DNA of 64,000 bases from an uncultured Dehalococcoidia bacterium (GCA_958296445.1 OY282565.1:785936-849935); one strand, 5' to 3'; numbered from the stretch's first letter, positions 17,794 through 26,422 are shown. The notes: generated by a model from the letters alone, not told the origin. Program-made: numbers and translations.

Positions 17794-18909
17794 GTGGCAG
17801 ATATAACCCGCGACGATACCGGACGCGACAATACCGGATACGAGACCGATTTGGACGCCGGGGAACGCTCCGGCGGCCTTCTTGGGGGCGGCTTATCCGC
17901 CTTTCCGCAACGGTTCGGCCGCAGAGCGGGCATTATGCGATGGGTTGCCGCCCTGGCGGTGGTACTCGTCGCGCTGATTATATGCCTGATTGCTTGGGGC
18001 CCGAACATGGAATTCCCCAGCAAGGTTCCCCAAGGGCAGGAAGACGGCACTCAAAAGAGTGTGGAAATTAACCGGCTCATATCCGTAGAGATTAAGGACT
18101 GGACTACTTGGCTGGTGCGAAACTGGGGAGGGATGTTCGACGGCATAGACAAGGCAATCACCGTAACTATGGTGAATCTGGAAGACGCGCTGAAATGGGT
18201 CCCATGGCCGGTATCAATACTGGCCGTTACTGTTGCCGCTCTGATAATGGCCGGCTGGAGGCTGGCCCTATTGGCGTTGGTGAGCTTCGTGTTCATCGGG
18301 CTTATGAACCGTTGGGACAGTGCTGTGGAAACCATCGCAATCATCATATTTTCGGTGGTGGTTTCCGTGGTTATCGCCATGCCCCTAGGTATTCTCGGGG
18401 CTAGGTCAGACCGGGCAGACGGCATCTTGCGGCCTATTCTGGACGGGATGCAGACGATGCCCAGCTACGTCTATCTGGTGCCTGGAATCCTGTTCTTTGG
18501 CCTAGGCTACACTCCGGCGGTCATCGCCACGGTCATATACGCCGTGCCGCCCGCCATCCGGCTGACCAATTTGGGCATCAGGCAGGTATCCGAGGCCACG
18601 GTGGAAGCGGCCCGCTCCTTTGGGGCGTCGCCGACCCAGATTCTCGCCAAAGTCCAGGTGCCTATGGCCCTGCCCACCATTATGGCCGGCATTAACCAGA
18701 CGACTATGCTGGCCCTGTCAATGGTGGTCATCGCCTCTCTGGTGGGCGCCAGCGGGCTGGGCGAAGACGTGTTCCGCGCCTTGCAGCGCCAAGACCCGGG
18801 CAACAGCGTCATCGCTGGTCTATCCATAGTGCTTATCGCCATCGTGTTCGACCGGCTGACCCAATCGGCGGCTCGCAGCAGGCAGGAAGCCCTTCAGGAA
18901 GGACACTAG
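17794..18909 (+). CDS. opuAB: Glycine betaine/proline ABC transporter permease
   Basis: A 371-residue membrane permease. A hydrophilic N-terminus (about 45 residues) is followed by a first hydrophobic helix, a periplasmic segment, and then about six helices of the BPD_transp_1 domain. The cytoplasmic coupling loop reads EAARSFGASPTQILAKVQVP and is followed by SLVGASGLGEDVFRALQ, both hallmarks of the ProW/OpuAB group. The GTG at 17794 has GGAGG 6 bases upstream and is preferred to the upstream in-frame TTG at 17782. It works with the ATPase encoded immediately before it to import glycine betaine or proline betaine under osmotic stress. Confidence 0.93.
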   Translation: MADITRDDTGRDNTGYETDLDAGERSGGLLGGGLSAFPQRFGRRAGIMRWVAALAVVLVALIICLIAWGPNMEFPSKVPQGQEDGTQKSVEINRLISVEIKDWTTWLVRNWGGMFDGIDKAITVTMVNLEDALKWVPWPVSILAVTVAALIMAGWRLALLALVSFVFIGLMNRWDSAVETIAIIIFSVVVSVVIAMPLGILGARSDRADGILRPILDGMQTMPSYVYLVPGILFFGLGYTPAVIATVIYAVPPAIRLTNLGIRQVSEATVEAARSFGASPTQILAKVQVPMALPTIMAGINQTTMLALSMVVIASLVGASGLGEDVFRALQRQDPGNSVIAGLSIVLIAIVFDRLTQSAARSRQEALQEGH

Positions 18910-18916
18910 GCCGCGG

Positions 18917-19393
18917 ATGGCCCAAGAACCGGAAACGCCGGGCGGCGGCAGCCCGCCGCCCGAAAGGGAGTCAATCTGGAGCGTATCGGAGCAGTGGAAA
19001 GCCCTCTACTTCCCCCTGTTCACCGCGCTCACCATAATAGGGGCGGGATACGTGGTTTGGCACGGAATCACCCACCGCCCCCCGGGTGACATTCACGACG
19101 CCCTCGTAGCCATCATCCTGCGCCTGGCGCCCACCATAATAGTATCGGCGGGCGTCAGCTTCGTAACAACGGAACTAGGGAGGTACACCGCCATGCTATC
19201 CGACGTCCTCCGCGAAAAAACGGACAAATGGATTGCCAAGCGCCGCAAAGAAGAACGAGAGAAAATCCGCGCCGAAGGCCAAGAGGAAGCCCACGCCCAA
19301 AGGCAAAAACTGTGGGAGGACTGGAACAACCGGCGTATGGAGAGCGCAGCCAAGGGCGAGCCCTTTGACGAGCCGCCGCCGTCCCTCAACTGA
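18917..19393 (+). CDS. Small membrane protein with charged coiled-coil tail
   Basis: A 158-residue protein starting 7 bases after the permease gene, so in the same operon. Two hydrophobic segments (about 30-52 and 62-88) are followed by a long Lys/Glu/Arg-rich helix (about 98-140) and a Pro-rich end (FDEPPPSLN). I do not recognise a family. A partial copy of its last third lies just downstream. A role as accessory factor of the transporter is possible only from position. Confidence 0.65.
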   Translation: MAQEPETPGGGSPPPERESIWSVSEQWKALYFPLFTALTIIGAGYVVWHGITHRPPGDIHDALVAIILRLAPTIIVSAGVSFVTTELGRYTAMLSDVLREKTDKWIAKRRKEEREKIRAEGQEEAHAQRQKLWEDWNNRRMESAAKGEPFDEPPPSLN

Positions 19394-19448
19394 AATCACG
19401 CCCATAGCAGCACGGCTGCCGCTTAATGACTAGGGAGGTACACCGCTG

Positions 19449-19655
19449 ATGCTGTCCGACGTCCTGCGCGAAAAAACGGACAAATGGATTGCCAAGAAAC
19501 GCAAGGAAAAACTGGAGAAAGCCTACGCCGAAGGCCATGCCGAAATGCAAAAGCTGTGTGAGGACTGGTACGAGCGGCTTCTGGAGAGCAAAGCCAAAGG
19601 CGAGCCGTTTGACGAGCCGCTGCCGTCCCTCGACCGGCTGAAATCGCGCCCATAG
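19449..19655 (+). CDS. Partial duplicate of the preceding coiled-coil protein
   Basis: 68 residues matching the C-terminal third of the preceding protein (MLSDVLREKTDKWIAKKRKE..., GEPFDEPLPSLD) without the membrane segments. The duplicated DNA starts with CTAGGGAGGTACACCGC, which in the full gene is coding sequence and here lies just before the ATG as a ready-made Shine-Dalgarno sequence. It may be expressed as a small soluble protein or be a decaying fragment; the reading frame is open and the sequence has diverged at synonymous and non-synonymous sites, which argues that it is not brand new. Confidence 0.5.
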   Translation: MLSDVLREKTDKWIAKKRKEKLEKAYAEGHAEMQKLCEDWYERLLESKAKGEPFDEPLPSLDRLKSRP

Positions 19656-19678
19656 CAAACGCGACTGCCGTTCTGTCC

Positions 19679-19800
19679 CCCCTGCCATTCTAAGCGATCC
19701 CCCTTGTCATCCTAACCGCCTGCCATTCTAGGAGCGATCCCCCTGCCATTCTGAGCGATCCCCCTGTCATTCTGAGCGAAGCGAAGAATCTCCCGCCTTG
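19679..19800. repeat. Interspersed TCATTCTGAGC repeats
   Basis: Several degenerate copies of CTGCCATTCTNAGCGATCCCC and one full TGTCATTCTGAGCGAAGCG-AAGAATC unit (19765-19790). The same core recurs at 24.5 and 43.4 kb. The rest of this intergenic stretch up to 19985 shows nothing else clear. Confidence 0.7.
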
Positions 19801-19985
19801 GGCAACAAAGCCGCCGCTCAGGGGCAACAAACCCGAATCCCGCACCCCCCGCCGTTTGACACAACAGGGTTGACACTGATATAAGTTGAGCAATTGGCGT
19901 CCCCCAAGGGCGCCACTGATTCCCGCTTGAATTGCGACAGGAATCATCCTACAAATTTAAGCCCATAAGGGCGGAGGGTATTGCC

Positions 19986-21233
19986 TTGCTGACACGGAGC
20001 AGATTCATTCCCCTAGCGGTGCTGATGGCCATTGTGGCCATGATTGCCGTCGTCGCCTGCGGCTCGACCGAGACGGTCGAAGTCACCAGGGTCGTCGAGG
20101 TCGAAAAAGAGGTCACAAGAGTCGAGAGAGAGGAAGTCCCGGTTACCCAGATTGTCGTTGAGACCGAAAGGGTGGTTGAGGAGCGTGTGGTCGAAGCCAC
20201 GGTAGTTATGGAGCGGGAAGTCGAGGTCACCAAGGTAGTCACGGAACGGGTTGAGGTTCCGGTCACCCAAATCGTCGAAGTCGAGACCCCGTCCGGCCCG
20301 AAAGACACCATCATTTTCTCCGACCTCAACTGGACCAGCGCAGAAGTCCAGAACCGCATTGCTCAGTACATAGTCGAGCATGGTTATGGATTCCCCACCG
20401 ACGTGGTGCCGGGCGCAACCCTGCCCCTGTTCCAGGGTCTAAGAAAAGGCGACACCCACGTAACCATGGAAATTTGGCTGCCCAACCAGGACATCGGCTG
20501 GGAAGAAGCGGTAAACCTCGGCGAAGTCGTCTCCGTCGGCAAAAGCCTCGTCGGGGACTGGCAGAGCACCTTTGTCATCCCGGCTTACATCGCCGAACAA
20601 TACCCCGACCTGAAGACGCCGCAAGACCTGATGAAGCCCGAGTTCCAGGAACTGTTCTCCACCGACGACAGCCGCGGCAAGGCCCGGTTGGTGGCCTGTG
20701 TCCCCGGCTGGTCATGCGAACTGGTCAACGATGAGCAAATCGAGACCTACGGGCTGAGCGATTCCCTGTATGTCATCAAGCCAGGATCTCAGGATGCTAT
20801 GTTCGCCGAACTCTTTGGCTCCTACGAGAAACAGGAGCCTTGGTTGGGCTATATGTGGGGAACCGGCGACCCGGCCCTCAAGCTGGACCTAGTGCTACTG
20901 GAAGAGGAGCCGTACAGCCAAGAATGTTGGGATTCCGGCAAGGCTTGCCACTTCGACGAATCTCTGGTCTTGATCGCTGTCAATCCCAGCCTGCTGCCCC
21001 GTGCGCCGGAAGTAGTCGGCTTCCTGCAAAACTGGGAGTTCAACATTCCGGTATACAAGCCGGTCTTCCAGTGGATTGACGCCAATCCCGATGCCACGCG
21101 CTCCGAAGCCGCCATTTGGTGGCTGGAAAACAACCAGGATCTGTGGAGTAGCTGGGTAACCGCCGACGCCGCCGACGCCGTCCAGGCCGCCCTCGCCGCC
21201 GGCCTGGAAGCCGAAGGCTGGCCCGACGAGTAA
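19986..21233 (+). CDS. opuAC: Glycine betaine ABC transporter substrate-binding lipoprotein 1
   Basis: About 415 residues. A TTG start at 19986 with GGAGG upstream gives a lipoprotein signal (hydrophobic stretch ending AVVAC). Directly after the Cys comes a ~75-residue linker of Val/Glu/Thr/Arg heptads (units such as VEVTRVVEVEKEVTRVE), characteristic of Chloroflexota binding proteins, probably a coiled stalk. The OpuAC domain follows (TIIFSDLNWTSAEVQNRIAQ, then THVTMEIWLPN, GDWQSTFVIP, EPWLGYMWGTGDP), with many Trp residues of the kind that form the aromatic cage for quaternary amines. It binds the osmolyte outside and delivers it to the permease encoded upstream. Confidence 0.9.
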   Translation: MLTRSRFIPLAVLMAIVAMIAVVACGSTETVEVTRVVEVEKEVTRVEREEVPVTQIVVETERVVEERVVEATVVMEREVEVTKVVTERVEVPVTQIVEVETPSGPKDTIIFSDLNWTSAEVQNRIAQYIVEHGYGFPTDVVPGATLPLFQGLRKGDTHVTMEIWLPNQDIGWEEAVNLGEVVSVGKSLVGDWQSTFVIPAYIAEQYPDLKTPQDLMKPEFQELFSTDDSRGKARLVACVPGWSCELVNDEQIETYGLSDSLYVIKPGSQDAMFAELFGSYEKQEPWLGYMWGTGDPALKLDLVLLEEEPYSQECWDSGKACHFDESLVLIAVNPSLLPRAPEVVGFLQNWEFNIPVYKPVFQWIDANPDATRSEAAIWWLENNQDLWSSWVTADAADAVQAALAAGLEAEGWPDE

Positions 21234-21265
21234 CCCATACCCGGCATAACCAAGGCGCAATCAAA

Positions 21266-21303
21266 GGCGGCCCGGGTGCCTGACCGGGCCGCCTTTCCTG
21301 TTC
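21266..21303 (+). terminator. Rho-independent terminator between the two binding-protein genes
   Basis: A perfect 10-bp stem GGCGGCCCGG / CCGGGCCGCC with an 8-base loop, followed by TTTCCTGTT, 32 bases after the stop of binding protein 1. It implies that binding protein 2 has its own promoter or depends on readthrough. Confidence 0.75.
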
Positions 21304-21396
21304 CGGCCCCCGCCCCATCCGGCCCTTTGCGCCGCAATGCGGAATCGCCGGAACCATCCTGAAATCAAGACCCTTCCCGGTGCGGAGAGTATTATC

Positions 21397-22596
21397 TTGC
21401 TGATACGGAGCGGATTCATTCTCCCGGCGGTAATAGTGGCCCTGTTGGCTATGATTGCCGCCGTCGCCTGCGGTTCGACCGAGACGGTGGAAGTGACTAG
21501 GCTCGTCGAGGTCGAGAAAGAGGTCACAAGAGTCGAGAGAAGGCAAGTCCCGGTCACCCAGATTAGAGAAGTCGAAGTCACCAGAGTGGTGACTAAGGTG
21601 GTCGAGAGAGAGGTTCGAGTCACCCACGTCGTCGAAGTCGAAGTCGAGCCGCCGGCCGGCCCGAAAGAAACCGTTATCTTTGGCGACCTTAACTGGGCCA
21701 GCGCCCTGTTGCAAAACCGCATCGCCCAGTACATCCTAGAGTTTGGCTACGGCTATCCGACGGACGTAAAGTTCGGCGGCACGCTGCCCTTGTTCGAGGG
21801 GCTGAAAAAAGGCGACACCCACGTAGCTATGGAAATCTGGCTGCCCAACCTGGATGAGGCTTGGGAAAAGGCCCGCGCCGATGGCGCAGTCCTATCCGTG
21901 GGCAAAAGCCTAGGCCAAGACTGGCAATCGGCCTTCGTCATTCCGGCCTACCTGCAAGAGCAGTACCCGGAGCTGGACAGCGTTGAAGACCTGAAAGAGC
22001 AGCAATACAAAGACCTGTTCAAGACCAGGGAAACCGGCGACAAGGCGCGGCTGGTGTCCTGCGTCATCGGCTGGGCCTGCGAGGGCATCAACACCGCGCA
22101 GGTGGAAGCCTACGGCCTTGCGGAACACGTAGAAGTTGTCGCCGCCAGCGACGCGGTTGCCCTCAGCGCCGACCTCTATGGCGCCTACGAAAAAGGGAAG
22201 CCGTGGCTAGGCTATCAGTGGGGAACCAACGCCCCGTCCCTCAGCCTGGACCTAGTGCGCCTGGAAGAGCCGCCCTACAGCGACCAGTGCTGGTTCACCA
22301 CCAAAGCCTGCGCCTACGAAGACTCCACCGTCCTCATTGCCGTCAACCCCGACCTGCCCGCCAAAGCCCCCGATGTAGTCGAAATGCTGCGCCGCTGGGA
22401 TTTCAACGTAAACGTATACAAAACGGCAGTCCGCTGGCAGCTCCAGAACGGGAACCCGAACAACGAAGCCACCGCCCTGTGGTGGCTCAACGCCAACCAA
22501 GAAATCTGGTCGCAGTGGGTAACCGACGAGGCCGAAACCGCCATCCTCTCCGCCCTAGCCGACGGCAAAGAACCCGAAGGCTGGCCCGGCGACTAA
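21397..22596 (+). CDS. opuAC: Glycine betaine ABC transporter substrate-binding lipoprotein 2
   Basis: A paralog of the preceding binding protein, about 399 residues from the TTG at 21397 (GGAGAG upstream, same TTG-CTG start as its sister). It has the same signal peptide ending AAVAC, a shorter heptad linker, and the same domain landmarks (TVIFGDLNWASALLQNRIAQ, THVAMEIWLPN, KPWLGYQWGTN). Sequence differences between the two are spread over the whole domain, so they are probably specialised for different betaines or affinities rather than recent copies. It follows a strong terminator. Confidence 0.9.
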   Translation: MLIRSGFILPAVIVALLAMIAAVACGSTETVEVTRLVEVEKEVTRVERRQVPVTQIREVEVTRVVTKVVEREVRVTHVVEVEVEPPAGPKETVIFGDLNWASALLQNRIAQYILEFGYGYPTDVKFGGTLPLFEGLKKGDTHVAMEIWLPNLDEAWEKARADGAVLSVGKSLGQDWQSAFVIPAYLQEQYPELDSVEDLKEQQYKDLFKTRETGDKARLVSCVIGWACEGINTAQVEAYGLAEHVEVVAASDAVALSADLYGAYEKGKPWLGYQWGTNAPSLSLDLVRLEEPPYSDQCWFTTKACAYEDSTVLIAVNPDLPAKAPDVVEMLRRWDFNVNVYKTAVRWQLQNGNPNNEATALWWLNANQEIWSQWVTDEAETAILSALADGKEPEGWPGD

Positions 22597-22651
22597 CCCC
22601 AACCCCTGCCCCCTACGCCCCCTTTGCGGTAGAATGTAGCGAGGAACCAAT

Positions 22652-23179
22652 ATGTCCCAACCCTCCCAACAGCAAAGGGCGCGGCTCACGCGCTACCACG
22701 GCCAGAGCATCCGGCTGCTGCGCGACGCGATGAACGAAGCGCGGCAAAGCCGGTGGCTGCGCTGCGAGGAACTGCTGTGGGGCAGCGCCACCCTAGCCGT
22801 CAAGCGCGTGGCCCTCAGCCGCGGCGACGATGTGGACGACCGGCCAGCCGTGGAGCAGTACGCCCAAAGCCTAGGCCGCGAGCGCAACGACCGCCGCATC
22901 CGCGACCTGTTCAGCCGCCTCAATTCCTTCGCCGACGTCGCCGACCGGATGCGCGAATCCCGGGCCGAAGCCCAGCGCCTAATCGCCATCCTAGAAGACG
23001 TAACCTCGGCAGTGGAGCGTCTGTGGGATATGCTCCCCCTGGATAATCCCCCGGCTTCCCCGGATGAACCGGCATCCCAGGATTCTTACGATAACCCTGA
23101 TACGCCAACGCCGCGGCGGCGTTCCGCCCGCCCCCGGCGTCCCCGGCAAAGACGGATAAACAGGGACGATGACGAATAA
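22652..23179 (+). CDS. HEPN/PaREP1-like hypothetical protein
   Basis: A 175-residue, mostly helical protein. The N-terminal segment RCEELLWGSATLAVKRVALSRG resembles the first helices of HEPN/PaREP1-type domains, in which a Trp/Ala-rich helix is followed by a basic one. No clear R-x4-6-H RNase motif is seen. The last 40 residues are Pro, Arg and Asp-rich and look disordered. It overlaps the start of mtaB by 11 bases. Function unknown; a role linked to tRNA modification is only suggested by coupling. Confidence 0.55.
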   Translation: MSQPSQQQRARLTRYHGQSIRLLRDAMNEARQSRWLRCEELLWGSATLAVKRVALSRGDDVDDRPAVEQYAQSLGRERNDRRIRDLFSRLNSFADVADRMRESRAEAQRLIAILEDVTSAVERLWDMLPLDNPPASPDEPASQDSYDNPDTPTPRRRSARPRRPRQRRINRDDDE

Positions 23180-24482
23180 GCAACCCGCGCCGCCGCGCAC
23201 CGTCGCCATACACACCCACGGCTGCAAGCTGAACCAGGCCGACAGCCAGACCCTGGCCCGCCGCTTCAGCGAGGCCGGCTACCGCGTGGTCGGGCCGTCC
23301 GCCGCCGCCGATGTGGTGGTGCTGAACAGTTGCACCGTAACCGCCGCCGCCGACGCCAAGGCCCGCCAGTACCTCCGCGCCGCCCGCCGCCGCAACCCCA
23401 ACGCCGTCGTCATCGCCACCGGCTGCTACGCCCAGCGGGCCCCCGCCGAGCTGGAAAAGCTGGACGCCGTGTCGCTGGTCATAGGCAACACCGGCAAGCC
23501 GTCGCTGCCCGAATCGGCCCACGCCGCCCTGGAAGCCCAAAGCCCGCCACCGCCGGAAAATCGGGAATCCATACCCCTGCCCGCAGGCCGCACTCGCGCG
23601 ATGGTCAAGATTCAGGAAGGATGCGACCAAGTTTGCGCCTATTGCATCGTCCCCAAAGTGCGGGGGCGCGAGCGCAGCATCCCGCCGGAAACGATTATCG
23701 CCGAAATCAACCGCCACATATCCGGCGAAAGCGGGGGTGCAGGCTGCCGCGAAGTGGCCCTGACCGGCACCCAGTTGGGCAGCTACGGCTTTGACCTGCC
23801 GGACGCCAATCTGTTGTGGCTACTGGAGCGCATACTGGCCGAAACCGCCGTAGAGCGGCTGCGTGTATCATCCCTACAGGCTCACGAAATCACCGCGCCG
23901 CTACTGGAGCTGTGGCGCAACCCGCGGCTGATGCCCCACTTCCACATACCGCTACAGAGCGGCTGCGACTCGACGCTACGGGCAATGCGCCGCCGCTACG
24001 ATACAACGCAGTTTGCCGCATCAGTGGCCTTGACCCGGCGGATGCATCCCGACGCCGGAATTACCACCGACATCATCGTAGGCTTCCCCGGCGAAACCGC
24101 CGCCGACTTCAACGCCAGCATCGCCTTCGCCGCCACGATGCAGTTCTCCGACATCCACGCCTTCCCCTACTCCCCCCGCCCCGGCACCTCGGCGGCCCAC
24201 TTCAAGGCAATGGTCGCGGAGCCGGAAAAGCGGGCGCGGATGGGGCGAATGCTAACGCTGTCGGCCCAATCCCGCCACGACTTCCGGCAAAGCCGCCTCG
24301 GAACCATCCGCCCAACCCTATGGGAGCGGGCCGCCGGAAACGGAAACCTCTGGTCCGGCCTAACCGACAACTACCTCCGGGTTCGCGCCCCCAGCGACAC
24401 CCCCCTGTCCAACCAAATCACCAACGCCCGCCTAACCGCCCTAGACGGCGACTGGCTGCTGGCCGAAGTAGTGAACGCATAA
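23169..24482 (+). CDS. mtaB: tRNA t6A37 C2-methylthiotransferase MtaB
   Basis: A 437-residue radical-SAM methylthiotransferase that converts t6A37 to ms2t6A in ANN-decoding tRNAs. The N-terminal UPF0004 domain has THGCKLNQADSQ, LNSCTV and ATGCYAQ, supplying three cluster Cys residues; the radical-SAM motif is CDQVCAYC. Later landmarks are ALTGTQLGSYG, HFHIPLQSGCDSTLRAMRRRYD and GFPGETAADF. The GCKLNQ motif favours MtaB over MiaB (which has GCQMN). A TRAM-like C-terminus follows. TsaD, which makes the t6A substrate, is encoded at 45 kb. It starts inside the end of the HEPN-like gene. Confidence 0.92.
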   Translation: MTNKQPAPPRTVAIHTHGCKLNQADSQTLARRFSEAGYRVVGPSAAADVVVLNSCTVTAAADAKARQYLRAARRRNPNAVVIATGCYAQRAPAELEKLDAVSLVIGNTGKPSLPESAHAALEAQSPPPPENRESIPLPAGRTRAMVKIQEGCDQVCAYCIVPKVRGRERSIPPETIIAEINRHISGESGGAGCREVALTGTQLGSYGFDLPDANLLWLLERILAETAVERLRVSSLQAHEITAPLLELWRNPRLMPHFHIPLQSGCDSTLRAMRRRYDTTQFAASVALTRRMHPDAGITTDIIVGFPGETAADFNASIAFAATMQFSDIHAFPYSPRPGTSAAHFKAMVAEPEKRARMGRMLTLSAQSRHDFRQSRLGTIRPTLWERAAGNGNLWSGLTDNYLRVRAPSDTPLSNQITNARLTALDGDWLLAEVVNA

Positions 24483-24510
24483 AAAATCCCCTCCCCCTGA
24501 CCAGCCCCTT

Positions 24511-24790
24511 GTCATTCTGAGCATATACCTGTCATTCTGAGCAAAGCGAAGAATCCCACCTTGGGCGGTGAGACACTTCTCTGAGCATATACCTGTCATT
24601 CTGAGCATATATCTGTCATTCTGAGCAAAGCGAAGAATCTCGCCTTGGGCGGTGAGACACTTCTCTGAGCATATACCTATCACCCTGAGCATATACCTGT
24701 CATTCTGAGCAAAGCGAAGAATCCCACCTTGGGCGGTGAGACCCTTCGCTTTGCTCAGGGTGACAAAGGGTCGCTCAGGGTGACAGACAT
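24511..24790. repeat. Three tandem 84-bp repeats with inverted terminal half
   Basis: Three direct units with a period of exactly 84 bases (GCAAAGCGAAGAATC begins at 24541, 24625 and 24709). Each holds GTCATTCTGAGC, AAAGCGAAGAATC and TTGGGCGGTGAGAC. After the third unit comes the inverted counterpart CCTTCGCTTTGCTCAGGGTGACA, so the block can fold into a large hairpin. There are no unique spacers, so it is not a CRISPR array. The core is shared with the loci at 19.7 and 43.4 kb. Confidence 0.85.
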
Positions 24791-24830
24791 TCGCTCAAGG
24801 CTAGGGCGACAAAAACCCCCGCCTGCAACA

Positions 24831-24865
24831 AAAAAAACCGCCGCCCCAATAACATCGGGGCGGCG
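24831..24865 (-). terminator. Rho-independent terminator of the MBL hydrolase gene
   Basis: On the minus strand a perfect 9-bp stem CGCCGCCCC / GGGGCGGCG with a 9-base loop is followed by a run of seven or more T. It lies about 40 bases after the stop of the MBL-fold gene. Confidence 0.85.
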
Positions 24866-24904
24866 ATTCCGTAGCGCAACCACTGCGCTTGATGCCCGGA
24901 CAGC

Positions 24905-25735
24905 CTAAATGTCCACGGCCCGGAGAAAGCCCATTCCGCCGCGCCGCTCCAAATATCCGGCCCGCACATCGTGGCCGTGGGAAAATATCAGCAGCCATCC
25001 CTCGCGCTCGGCCCGGAACAGCAGTTCCTTCTTTTGCTCCAGGGTCACCTCCGGCGAGTTGTCGAAAGCGGAAATGGCTACCAAGTTGAGATGATGCGGC
25101 GTCGGCACGATGTCGCCCAGATACACCACCCGCTCGCCGCCGTGGTTGAACATCACCATTTGATGCCCCGAGGCGTGACCGTCGGTTACTACCACGTTCA
25201 GGCCGGGCAGAATCTCCCGGTCGCCGTCCAGCAACTCCAGTTGGCCCCGCTCCTCAACGGGCAGAAAATTGTCGGCCCTATGCGAGCGGTTGGCCCGCTC
25301 GTTGGGATGGCAAGCCTCGTGCCAGCACCGTTGCTGCACATAGTACCGGGCCTTGGTGAAAGTAGGCACCAGATTGCCCGCCCGGTCCAGCCGCGTACAG
25401 CCGCCGGAATGGTCGAAATGAAGATGGGTCAGGACTACCGCGTTAATGTCCTTGGGCGTCAGGCCGGCCGCCTTAAGTCCCCGCAGCAGCCTGCTCGGAA
25501 CCAGCCCCAGCTTTTCCCGGTCAATGTCCATTGTGTCCTTGGAGCCGATGCCGGTATCTATCAGCACGTTCTGGCCGCCCGCCTGCAACAACAGGCAGTT
25601 CAGCCCCAGGGTCATCCGGTTCTTGCGGTCGGTGGCGACGCTGCTCTCCCAAGTCTCCTTGGGCACCGGGCCGAACATAGAGCCGCCGTCAACCTTCATT
25701 ACTCCGTCACTGATGATTTTCACTTTTGTTGACAT
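24905..25735 (-). CDS. MBL-fold metallo-hydrolase (lactonase-like)
   Basis: About 276 residues. The zinc-binding motif THLHFDHSGG is complete, with later ligands in DGHASGHQ, YLGDIVPTPHH and the final FSHGHD. The N-terminal LLLQAGGQNVLIDTGIG strand and overall length fit the quorum-quenching lactonase/AttM-like branch of the superfamily, but many members of this branch have other ester or lactone substrates. Of two adjacent ATG codons (25738 and 25735) the second has the better spacing to GGGTGG. A longer in-frame start at 25792 lacks a ribosome site. Confidence 0.85.
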   Translation of the reverse strand: MSTKVKIISDGVMKVDGGSMFGPVPKETWESSVATDRKNRMTLGLNCLLLQAGGQNVLIDTGIGSKDTMDIDREKLGLVPSRLLRGLKAAGLTPKDINAVVLTHLHFDHSGGCTRLDRAGNLVPTFTKARYYVQQRCWHEACHPNERANRSHRADNFLPVEERGQLELLDGDREILPGLNVVVTDGHASGHQMVMFNHGGERVVYLGDIVPTPHHLNLVAISAFDNSPEVTLEQKKELLFRAEREGWLLIFSHGHDVRAGYLERRGGMGFLRAVDI

Positions 25736-25738
25736 CAT

Positions 25739-26413
25739 CAACCACCCATAACCCTTTATCTGCTCTCTGGTTTGCCAAGGTCGCGCTGCCAAACCCGGCC
25801 AAGGCCGCGAAAGGGTTACACCGGACGGCTTGCGGATACTGGAAGAGGAAGTAATACTGCGAAAAAGAAAGACAGCATCCGTAAAATCCGGCGGCGCCTC
25901 GCAGCAACAACCTAGACGCCGGGCCGCGCCCGGCAGGGGCAGCCGCTATATCCACCTCCTAGCTACAGGATTTCCCAAAAAGCGGGGCGTCCGGGCCGGG
26001 AAAGGGCCAACCGGCCCCGCCCATACCCCCCTGAACCACCGCGCATAGCCTAGCAGTTAAAGCCTTGATAACCGGATTGTCAAGCTGAATTTGATAATAA
26101 TCTAAATTATTTCTTAAAATTTATACAAAAATCGTCACCCCGCCCGCCCACACCGGAAATGACCAAATGCCCCCCAAATAACCCTATGTAGGGGCGTGTA
26201 GGGGCGCACAGCCGTGCGCCCGCCCCCCGCGCGTGGAATCCCGCCCCCGCCGGAACGACAGGTTGGCCGGAATGACCCTGGAACGACCCAATGTAGGGGC
26301 GCACAGCCGTGCGCCCGCCCCCGCGCGTGGAATCCCGCCCCCGCCGGAACGACGGCTTGGCGATGATAATGGCCGGTTGGCCGCAATCAACCGGCCCGAA
26401 TCCGCCCGTTCAG
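25739..26413. other. Long intergenic region between divergent MBL and DUF1800 genes
   Basis: About 675 bases. The part from 26040 to 26150 is AT-rich, with TTGATAATAATCTAAATTAT and an A/T run, and could hold the MBL-side regulatory region or an old insertion end. The part from 26198 holds two repeat copies listed separately. No convincing gene was found. Confidence 0.4.
26198..26353. repeat. Two direct copies of a ~61-bp GC-rich repeat
   Basis: GTAGGGGCGCACAGCCGTGC begins at 26198 and again at 26293, each followed by the same GCCCGCCCC...GCGCGTGGAATCCCGCCCC and GCCGGAACGAC. The period is 95 bases. The GCACAGCCGTGC core is palindromic. A degenerate relative (CACCCGTGCGCCCGCCCC) is seen near 55455. 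Confidence 0.75.
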
Positions 26414-26422
26414 TGCTATACT
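26414..26422 (+). promoter_or_regulatory. Extended -10 promoter of the DUF1800 gene
   Basis: TGC directly followed by TATACT (26417-26422), 34 bases before the ATG at 26457, with AAGGAG between. Same TGN-TANNAT pattern as at 13637. Confidence 0.45.

Noticed and set aside
24511-24790. CRISPR-like regular array
   Set aside because: Units repeat over their full 84 bases with no unique spacers, and no cas genes are present.
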